Origin: an uncultured Thiotrichales bacterium
GTDB taxonomy: Bacteria; Pseudomonadota; Gammaproteobacteria; CAIRSR01
DNA length: 34,743 nucleotides
Direction of reading: 5' to 3'
NCBI GenBank assembly: GCA_903824965.1
Contig: CAIJYR010000202.1
Coordinates: 1-34,743, forward strand
Position 1 is the stretch's first letter; each line of letters begins with the position of its first letter. The position numbers were made by a program, and so were the translations under genes. This document shows positions 28,791 through 34,743 of the stretch, one piece after another. The notes under the pieces were generated by a model. That model did no database searches, was not told the DNA's origin, and worked only from the letters and a program-made list of their open reading frames with translations.

Positions 28791-29612
28791 ATGCTAGAAT
28801 TGTTGGAAAAGTCTCTATTGACAGAACAAGATCGGCTTGTAAGTCGGCGCCAGTTTTTAAAATTCAGTGGTGCGGTACCGTTGGGTGTTCTAGCGGGTAC
28901 GGTGGGATTGTCCGCTGGTGTACTTTCAACAGACGTTTTGGCACGGGGCAATCGTCACCCCACACGCGATGCACATCATCATGCTGACAAGCACGATCAA
29001 CATCATGAAGATCGTCACCATGCTCGCGATCAACACCATGAAGATCGTCACCATGCTCGCGATCAACACCATGAAGATCGTCATCAGGCACGAGATCACC
29101 ATCATGAGGATCGTCATCAGGCCCATGCAGCGGATCATCACCGCAACGAGCGTGTGCGTCATGTGCGCCGCGAACGTTCTTTGCACCTGTATAGCATCCA
29201 TACCGATGAGAGTGTCAATGTCGTGTATTGGTCAGAAGGGCGTTATCTCCGTGGTGGGCTGAAGGCGCTCAATTACCTGATGCGTGATCACTATACGAAC
29301 CAGGTTCGGGATATTGATCGCCGTCTGTTTGACCTTTTGTATGTGTTACGCAACCAGGTAGAGTATAACAAACCATTGCATGTGCTTTCTGGCTACCGTT
29401 GTCCGAGCACCAATGCCATGCTACGTGAGCAGAGTGATGCGGTAGCGTCCCACAGTTTGCATATGGACGGGATGGCGATCGATATACGCACCCCTGGTTT
29501 ACATACGAATTACTTGCGCAAGGCAGCCGTAGCATTGCGTGATGGTGGTGTTGGTTATTACCCCGATTCTGATTTTGTGCATGTGGATACAGGGCCGATC
29601 CGCTATTGGTAG
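28791..29612 (+). CDS. Tat-exported M15/DUF882 (YcbK-like) peptidase with a histidine-rich repeat region
   Basis: The protein has 273 residues. A twin-arginine signal, SRRQFLKFSG at residues 18-27, is followed by a hydrophobic run, so it is exported folded. Residues 57-120 are extremely rich in His, Asp, Glu and Arg, made of about four 11-residue units (DQHHEDRHHAR). The catalytic domain follows from about 130, with LSGYRCPSTNAML, then HSLHMDGMAIDI and DFVHVDTGP. Metal ligands should be His224, Asp231 and His264. Family members are taken to be wall endopeptidases (MepK, the E. coli YcbK, cuts L,D-crosslinks). Position right after the L,D-transpeptidase gene fits that role. The His-rich insert is not normal for the family and probably binds zinc, nickel or copper, perhaps to load the active site. 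Confidence 0.92.
   Translation: MLELLEKSLLTEQDRLVSRRQFLKFSGAVPLGVLAGTVGLSAGVLSTDVLARGNRHPTRDAHHHADKHDQHHEDRHHARDQHHEDRHHARDQHHEDRHQARDHHHEDRHQAHAADHHRNERVRHVRRERSLHLYSIHTDESVNVVYWSEGRYLRGGLKALNYLMRDHYTNQVRDIDRRLFDLLYVLRNQVEYNKPLHVLSGYRCPSTNAMLREQSDAVASHSLHMDGMAIDIRTPGLHTNYLRKAAVALRDGGVGYYPDSDFVHVDTGPIRYW
28995..29128 (+). repeat. 33-base tandem repeats encoding a His-rich 11-residue unit
   Basis: A unit of 33 bases containing CATGAAGATCGTCACCATGC is repeated about four times, the first copies almost identical and the later ones diverged (CATCAGGCACGAGATC). It encodes DQHHEDRHHAR-type units of the peptidase. Such arrays can gain or lose units by slippage without shifting the frame. Confidence 0.9.
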
Positions 29613-29636
29613 TCACTGCTTGCGGGGATATTGGGC

Positions 29637-30599
29637 ATGATCATTGTCACGGGTGGTGCCGGTTTTATCGGCAGTAATCTCATCAAGGCACTCCATGCCG
29701 AAGACCCTGCACGGGCCATCCTTGTGGTGGACAATCTCAAGAATGGGATGAAGTTCAAGAACCTAGTGGATTGCTCCCTCCGTGATTTCATGGACAAAGA
29801 CGAGTTTCTTGTCCATGTGCAGCATGGTGCCAATTTCGAGGAACCCATTGAGGCGATCTTCCATTTGGGGGCTTGTTCATCGACCGTAGAGTGGGATGGC
29901 CGCTATATGATGGCCAACAATTATGCCTATTCTCGGACGTTGTTGAATTATTGCCTGTTGCGACGCATACCGTTTATTTACGCATCCAGCGCGTCTGTGT
30001 ATGGCAAAGAGACTTCGGTGTTCCGAGAAGATCCGGCCCATGAAGCACCTCTGAATGTGTACGGCTACTCGAAACTTTTGTTTGATCAGTATGTCCGGCA
30101 CCACAGTACCCGCGCTCGCAGTCAAGTGGTCGGATTGCGTTATTTTAATGTGTACGGCCCGCGAGAGATGCACAAGGGTACGATGGCCAGTGTGGCATCC
30201 CACCTACGTCGCCAGTTGCTTGCGGGGGAGTCGTTGCGTTTGTTCGAGGGGAGTGCTGGCTATGGCCCTGGAGAGCAGCGCCGTGACTTTGTGCATGTGG
30301 CGGATGTTTGTGCAGTCAAGCTTTGGTTTTTGCAGCATCCCCACCAATCGGGTATTTTCAACGTAGGGACAGGTCACGCCCAGACCTTCAACGAGGTAGC
30401 CCAGGCCGTGATGGGGTACTACGGGCGAGGCGAGCTTACGTACATTCCGTTTCCTGAGTCGTTGCGTGACCATTACCAGAGCTATACCCAGGCCGACATT
30501 TCCAGTTTACGGGCGCAGGGGTACGATGCACCCTTTCGTACCGTAGAAGAAGGCGTTCCCAGCTACATGGCGTGGTTGGATCAGAACGCAGTACGCTAG
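29637..30599 (+). CDS. hldD: ADP-L-glycero-D-manno-heptose 6-epimerase
   Basis: HldD epimerises ADP-D-glycero-manno-heptose at C6, the last step before heptose is added to lipopolysaccharide core. The ATG at 29637 starts [19 protein letters not shown] with GGGGA ahead, giving 320 residues as in the family. A TTG two codons earlier is not needed. The Rossmann glycine motif GGAGFIG, the serine-rich YASSASVYG, and the Tyr142-xxx-Lys146 pair in [10 protein letters not shown] are complete. [10 protein letters not shown] and the end region [15 protein letters not shown] are also typical. It starts 24 bases after the peptidase gene and is followed by waaA after 18 bases, so the three are probably one transcript. 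Confidence 0.96.
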   Translation: MIIVTGGAGFIGSNLIKALHAEDPARAILVVDNLKNGMKFKNLVDCSLRDFMDKDEFLVHVQHGANFEEPIEAIFHLGACSSTVEWDGRYMMANNYAYSRTLLNYCLLRRIPFIYASSASVYGKETSVFREDPAHEAPLNVYGYSKLLFDQYVRHHSTRARSQVVGLRYFNVYGPREMHKGTMASVASHLRRQLLAGESLRLFEGSAGYGPGEQRRDFVHVADVCAVKLWFLQHPHQSGIFNVGTGHAQTFNEVAQAVMGYYGRGELTYIPFPESLRDHYQSYTQADISSLRAQGYDAPFRTVEEGVPSYMAWLDQNAVR

Positions 30600-30617
30600 C
30601 GTGCTTCTCCGACACCC

Positions 30618-31913
30618 ATGACCCTTTCTCGGCGCCTCTACTCGGTGGTGGTATACCTTTTGGTACCGTTGGTCATGGTGCGCCTGTTCTTGCGTGGTCT
30701 GCGAACGCCTGCGTATCGTCTACGTCTTGGAGAGCGTTTTGGGTTTGGTGTTTCTTTACCACGGTCGCTGCCTGTGCTGTGGGTGCACGCGGTTTCTTTG
30801 GGAGAGGCACAGGCGGCGGTGCCGCTTGTCCGAGCGTTGCGAACGCGGTATCCGCAGGTCTTGATCGCCTTTACCACAACGACCCCGACGGGTGCGGGTT
30901 GTGTGGAAGGTGCGTTTGGTGCCGACCCTTTGGTGATGCACCAATACGTCCCCTATGATCTGTTGGGAGCCGTGCGTCGTTTTTTGGATCGTATCCATCC
31001 GCAATGGGGGGTGGTCATGGAGACCGAGTTGTGGCCCAACCTCATGCACGCCTGTCATAAACGTGGGATGCCCCTCTTGCTTGCGAACGCTCGACTCTCG
31101 GAACGATCGGCGCGGGGATACGGGCGTTTTTCTGCCCTCACGCAGGAGACATTGCAGTGCCTAGACGCCATTGCTGCCCAGACCGAGGCCGATGCAGAGC
31201 GTTTTAGGAAACTGGGTACGCCCCAGGAGCGCGTTCGGGTAACGGGCAACCTCAAGTTTGATCTGCAATTGCCTGCCAGCCTCTGGGAAGAAGCGGCCGC
31301 CTTGCGACGCGACTGGTGCCCCAACCGACCTGTTTGGATTGCCGCAAGTACGCACGAAGGCGAAGAAGAAGCGGTGATCGCAGCCCATGCAGCACTGCGC
31401 AAAACGATTCCCAATGCCTTATTGTTGATTGCACCGCGCCATCCCGAGCGATTTTCCCGTGTAGCGGCCCTGTGTCGACGCATGGGTTTTCCGGCGGTGG
31501 CTTGGAGTGAACATACCCAAGTACCGGAGTCCTGCGCGATCTATTTGGGCGATACCATGGGACGTTTGCCTTTGTTTTATGCGGCTTCCGATGCGGCTTT
31601 TGTGGGGGGCAGTCTTGTTCCGATAGGAGGGCATAACCCCCTGGAACCCGCAGCGTTGGGGATTCCGGTGGCGTTTGGCCCACACTGTTTTCATTTCGTG
31701 GAGATTACGCAGCTGCTGTTGGAGGCAGAAGCGGCACAAACGGTACAAGACCGCTCAGCCCTCACCGACACGATGATCCGTTGGCTTCAAGATGCCCATC
31801 TACGGGACACCGTGGGGCATCGTGGGCGACGTGTCGTGGAGAGCCATCGGGGTGCGCTCCACACGTTGCTAGAAATGCTCGATCGCAACATGCGGGATGT
31901 TTCCCCGCCATAA
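30618..31913 (+). CDS. waaA: 3-deoxy-D-manno-octulosonic acid (Kdo) transferase
   Basis: WaaA (KdtA) adds Kdo from CMP-Kdo to lipid A precursor at the inner face of the inner membrane. The 431-residue protein has an N-terminal membrane anchor (LYSVVVYLLVPLVMV), then LWVHAVSLGEAQAAVPLV, where Glu63 is the expected catalytic residue. Later family motifs are FTTTTPTG, WGVVMETELWPNL, ANARLSERS, RVTGNLKFD, AASTHEGEE and the C-terminal FVGGSLVPIGGHNPLEPA, which binds the nucleotide sugar. It follows hldD by 18 bases. Its stop is one base from the stop of the converging chemoreceptor gene, so there is no room for a separate terminator. Confidence 0.96.
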   Translation: MTLSRRLYSVVVYLLVPLVMVRLFLRGLRTPAYRLRLGERFGFGVSLPRSLPVLWVHAVSLGEAQAAVPLVRALRTRYPQVLIAFTTTTPTGAGCVEGAFGADPLVMHQYVPYDLLGAVRRFLDRIHPQWGVVMETELWPNLMHACHKRGMPLLLANARLSERSARGYGRFSALTQETLQCLDAIAAQTEADAERFRKLGTPQERVRVTGNLKFDLQLPASLWEEAAALRRDWCPNRPVWIAASTHEGEEEAVIAAHAALRKTIPNALLLIAPRHPERFSRVAALCRRMGFPAVAWSEHTQVPESCAIYLGDTMGRLPLFYAASDAAFVGGSLVPIGGHNPLEPAALGIPVAFGPHCFHFVEITQLLLEAEAAQTVQDRSALTDTMIRWLQDAHLRDTVGHRGRRVVESHRGALHTLLEMLDRNMRDVSPP

Positions 31914-31914
31914 T

Positions 31915-34500
31915 TCACGACAGGCGGGGTCTGCGTTTTTGCGCAGCGTGTCCCGTCGATGCTTCTGTTCTTTGGAAAAACGCAATCAATGTCTGCAAGC
32001 GTTGCACCTGTTCCCCCAGTTCTTCTGCAGTTGCGGCCATTTCTTCGGCGGAGCTTGCATTGTGTTGGGTGATGTGGGCCAATTGCACCATGGCACCGTT
32101 GATCTGCGAAACACCGATCGACTGTTCTTGAGAAGCACTTGCAATCTCTTGCACCAATTCCGAGGTCTTGGAGATGCTCGGTACGATTTCCCCCAGAAGA
32201 GTACCCGCTTTTTCGGCGAGTTGTATACTATTCGTCGCAAGATCTCCGATTTCTTCGGCTGATGCACGGCTGTTCTCGGCAAGCTTGCGCACTTCAGACG
32301 CCACCACCGCAAAACCCTTTCCGCGTGCACCGGCTTGTGCCGCTTCGATGGCCGCATTCAAGGCCAGCAGGTTGGTACGGTAGGCGATCTCGTCGATGAT
32401 CTTCATTTTGTTTGCGATCTTTTTCATCGCAGTGATCGTCTCCGCAACCACACGGCCTCCTTCGCCAGCCCTAGAGGACGCTTGGGTTGCGTGAACGCCC
32501 GTTACCTTGGCATTGTCGGCATTCTGGGAAATCGATGCGCTCATTTGCTCCACAGCGGCGCTGGTTTCCTCGGTACTCGCCGTCTGATTGCCAGTAGCCT
32601 CATTCAGAGCTTGGGCGGCTGCCCCAACCTGAGAAGCGACATTGGCCAATTCGCCGCTCATCTGGTGGATTTCTTCGATGGTTTGGGCGAGCTTGGTTAC
32701 GGTGTTGTTCACCGAGTCGCGTAATGCACTGAAGCGTCCTTCGCATTGTGCGTTGGCCCGTTGCCGTAAATCGCCCTGTTCGACGGCGCTCATGACCCGT
32801 GCCACCTCTTCGATGGTCGCTGCGAGTTGGGTGACGGTATTGTTCACGGAGTCGCGCAGTTGGCCCAAGCGTCCTTGGCATTGTGCGTTCACACGTTGCT
32901 GTAAATCACCTTTTTCGACGGCGCTCATGACCCGTGCCACCTCTTCGATGGTTTGGGCGAGTTGGGCGACGGTGTTGTTCACGGAATCGCTGAGTTGACT
33001 CAGGCGTCCCTGAGATTGTGCGTTGACCCGTTGCTGTAAATCACCCTGTTCGACGGCGCTCATGACCCGTGCCACTTCTTCGATGGTGTGGGCGAGTTGG
33101 GTGACGGTATTGTTCACGGAGTCGCGCAACTGGCCGAGCATTCCTTGGTATTGTGCGTCAATGGTTTGGGAGAGATCGCCTTTCTCGATGGCGGCCATCA
33201 CCCGCATAACCTCTGTGACGGGGCCAACCACGGCATCGAGTGTTGCGTTGACGCCTTCTAGGATCCGGCGATAATCCCCCTGGTGGCGGGAGGCATCGAC
33301 CCGTACCAAGAGTTGGCCTTCTGCGCCTGCTTTGGCCAGGAGATTCACATCCTGAATCAGGGCGTGAATGGAAGTCCCTGCGTGGTTGAGGCTCTTGCGG
33401 ATTTCGTCGAATTCTCCTGCCCATGTTTCTTGGACTGGATCGGGGATGTCACCCCGTACAATCCGCTGGAGTAGGGAGACGGTTTTACCCAATGATTGGG
33501 CGATCTGGGTTCCCATCCACCATGCCAGCCCCAATGCGAGGAGCGTCATCAGGATCGTGAAGTTCAAGGTGATCCAAAAGGCGTGGCTGGCCGATTCGGA
33601 CAGCGCAAGGGTACGTTTTTGTAGATCCGCAGAAAGACGGTCTTCGACTTTTTTGAGGAGATCCATTTTGGCGGTCATGGTGTCGAACCATACGCCTGGG
33701 TCGATGCCGAAGTTTCCTGAGGCAGCTTTCTCGAAAGCAACCTCCTGCATTTCTTCTACGCGCCCTACCGCTGGATCCTTCAGTTGTTGTTTGAGAAACG
33801 CGATCTGCGATTCTTCCGCCAGCATGGTGAAGACTTTAAAATAAGTATTCTGCTCTGAAACAAGCGAGGTGAAGCGTTTGAACATGCCTGGCGCGAATGC
33901 ATTGTTTGAGAAGGTATTGCTTAGGACAGCGCGTTCGATGCCTGCGCGTTCTTTTCCTTGTAGGAAATTGACATAGGCGGAGGCCATGGTGGTCACGGTG
34001 GGGTCGGGTGAGATCATGGGCATTTTCTCGAGGATTTTCAAGAAAACGCCGATGGTTTCGGTGTAGAACAGGATGGCATCGGGGCCGGAGATACGCAGAT
34101 CCTCTACTCTGGCCCGAACGTCTTGGAATTGATCCAGGCGTTTCATGCCATCGTCAAGCGATGGTTGGAGTTCGCGGCCTAGACCCTGGAGATCAAATGT
34201 CTGTACAAAGGTACGCAGGGCTTGTAGGCGCTGATTGGTGAGTGTGCGCTGCTCTTCGAGTTCGTTTTTGAATTTGGTGCCTTTGCTGCCGAGGTATCCT
34301 GCGGAACGTCCGCGTTCTTTTTGGGTTTCATGGACGAGTGCGCTGATTTCTACGCCAAGACCCGCCAAACGATCAAGAAACTCCATTTTTTGATACACAT
34401 TCCGTTGATCCACAATGTTGAAGGTACCAAAGAGGATCATGCCGAACAGGGGAACCAGCAGCATGATCACAAAGCGTGTACGCAAGGAGAGGGTGTTCAT
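31915..34500 (-). CDS. Methyl-accepting chemotaxis protein with NIT sensor domain and tandem HAMP repeats
   Basis: The 861-residue protein starts at the ATG at 34500. Membrane segments near residues 8-27 and 310-332 enclose a periplasmic NIT-type domain marked by [21 protein letters not shown]-like sequence. The NIT domain is known from nitrate/nitrite sensors. The linker has a normal HAMP ([17 protein letters not shown]) followed by more modules, of which several are near-identical 45-residue repeats ([19 protein letters not shown]). The signalling tip is [20 protein letters not shown], then [22 protein letters not shown] is the usual form, so the Gln to Arg change at the tip is notable. No methylation-enzyme tether is seen. 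The ligand may be nitrate or nitrite, by family only. It is a paralogue of the receptor at 23894-26506. Confidence 0.93.
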   Translation of the reverse strand: MNTLSLRTRFVIMLLVPLFGMILFGTFNIVDQRNVYQKMEFLDRLAGLGVEISALVHETQKERGRSAGYLGSKGTKFKNELEEQRTLTNQRLQALRTFVQTFDLQGLGRELQPSLDDGMKRLDQFQDVRARVEDLRISGPDAILFYTETIGVFLKILEKMPMISPDPTVTTMASAYVNFLQGKERAGIERAVLSNTFSNNAFAPGMFKRFTSLVSEQNTYFKVFTMLAEESQIAFLKQQLKDPAVGRVEEMQEVAFEKAASGNFGIDPGVWFDTMTAKMDLLKKVEDRLSADLQKRTLALSESASHAFWITLNFTILMTLLALGLAWWMGTQIAQSLGKTVSLLQRIVRGDIPDPVQETWAGEFDEIRKSLNHAGTSIHALIQDVNLLAKAGAEGQLLVRVDASRHQGDYRRILEGVNATLDAVVGPVTEVMRVMAAIEKGDLSQTIDAQYQGMLGQLRDSVNNTVTQLAHTIEEVARVMSAVEQGDLQQRVNAQSQGRLSQLSDSVNNTVAQLAQTIEEVARVMSAVEKGDLQQRVNAQCQGRLGQLRDSVNNTVTQLAATIEEVARVMSAVEQGDLRQRANAQCEGRFSALRDSVNNTVTKLAQTIEEIHQMSGELANVASQVGAAAQALNEATGNQTASTEETSAAVEQMSASISQNADNAKVTGVHATQASSRAGEGGRVVAETITAMKKIANKMKIIDEIAYRTNLLALNAAIEAAQAGARGKGFAVVASEVRKLAENSRASAEEIGDLATNSIQLAEKAGTLLGEIVPSISKTSELVQEIASASQEQSIGVSQINGAMVQLAHITQHNASSAEEMAATAEELGEQVQRLQTLIAFFQRTEASTGHAAQKRRPRLS
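32672..33211 (-). repeat. Four tandem 135-base repeats encoding HAMP modules
   Basis: The landmark GGTRTTGTTCACGGARTCG occurs at 32701, 32836, 32971 and 33106, exactly 135 bases or 45 codons apart, with most other bases also shared. The inner copies are nearly identical and the outermost copy towards 33211 is more diverged. Exact spacing and high DNA identity indicate recent duplication or continuing gene conversion inside the receptor gene. Confidence 0.92.
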
Positions 34501-34534
34501 TGAAGGTTTCTTTTGGGGGGATCAGGTTGTTCCT

Positions 34535-34627
34535 GGATTCAAGTTTGAAGTGCAACAGTGCAGTGTTCGGATTGTAACGCATTACTAAACACATTAAAAG
34601 GGGGCGGATTCAAGCTTGAAGTGCAAC
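34535..34627 (+). repeat. Pair of 22-base direct repeats, probable IS30-type ends
   Basis: GGATTCAAGTTTGAAGTGCA plus AC at 34535-34556 recurs at 34606-34627 with one change (T to C). The motif is like the terminal repeats of IS30-family elements. The second copy lies about 90 bases before an ATG that begins like an IS30 transposase. The first copy may be a left-over end from another insertion. Confidence 0.45.
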
Positions 34628-34714
34628 TTCTGATGAAACAGTTGGTTGGGTGTGCCAGATAGCGTATATTTGTTGGCAACTTGCCTGCCCAAGCACCCCA
34701 TTTGGAGTTGATAG

Positions 34715-34743
34715 ATGAGCTACACAGACCTCAGCACAAGTGA
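34715..34743 (+). CDS. Start of a possible IS30-family transposase (cut by the window edge)
   Basis: An ATG at 34715 with GGAG seven bases upstream opens a frame reading MSYTDLSTS to the edge. IS30 transposases commonly start MSYTxL, and a probable terminal repeat lies upstream. Only nine residues are visible, so the call rests mainly on context. Confidence 0.4.

Noticed and set aside
28995-29128. CRISPR-like array or non-coding satellite
   Set aside because: The 33-base period is continuous and codes for 11-residue units inside an intact protein.

Overview
The window is chromosomal DNA from a Gram-negative bacterium, most likely a gammaproteobacterium. The strongest pointer is a clear RNase T gene, a family typical of Gammaproteobacteria. 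Heptose and Kdo lipopolysaccharide genes, a YcbB-type L,D-transpeptidase and separate gyrB and parE genes agree with this. I cannot fix the genus from sequence reading alone. Genes sit on both strands and are tightly packed, with many start/stop overlaps.

Layout. (1) 1-4013, minus strand: a three-gene accessory cassette of two unrecognised proteins followed by a ParA/MinD-like NTPase fused to TPR repeats, which runs off the left edge. (2) 4132-6859, minus: cstA, broken by a one-base frameshift, preceded by a DedA membrane protein gene. (3) 6919-11605: ispF, then rnt on the other strand, then the coupled series dnaN / Gfo-Idh oxidoreductase / alr, then a 76-residue unknown. (4) 11606-12440: an insertion-sequence graveyard with a TnpB tail, a probable IS3-type end and two related hairpin-end repeats. 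(5) 12438-14928: a membrane protein with two cyclic-nucleotide-binding domains and a small protein with a GspG-like tail. (6) 14958-17606, minus: an SMC/OLD-like ATPase, a small PD-(D/E)XK-like nuclease and gmhA, closely packed. The first two genes look like a defence module. (7) 17853-22261: gyrB and parE head to head, each followed by the same hairpin repeat. (8) 22574-29612: cell-wall genes nagZ, ldt and a Tat-exported M15-like peptidase, with a chemoreceptor gene between nagZ and ldt. A decayed copy of the ldt promoter and 5' end lies on the other side of that receptor. (9) 29637-34500: hldD, waaA and a second chemoreceptor with nearly identical tandem HAMP repeats. (10) The right edge seems to enter an IS30-like element.

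How the genes work together. gmhA and hldD act in ADP-heptose synthesis and waaA adds Kdo to lipid A, so three lipopolysaccharide core steps are present. alr, nagZ, ldt and the M15-like peptidase act on peptidoglycan synthesis, recycling, crosslinking and probably trimming. dnaN, gyrB and parE are replication and topology genes, but they are not in the usual dnaA-dnaN-recF-gyrB order. The best candidates for an undescribed system are the ATPase-nuclease pair at 15.6-17.6 kb and the ParA-like/TPR cassette at 1-4 kb. Both are inferences from domain make-up and context.
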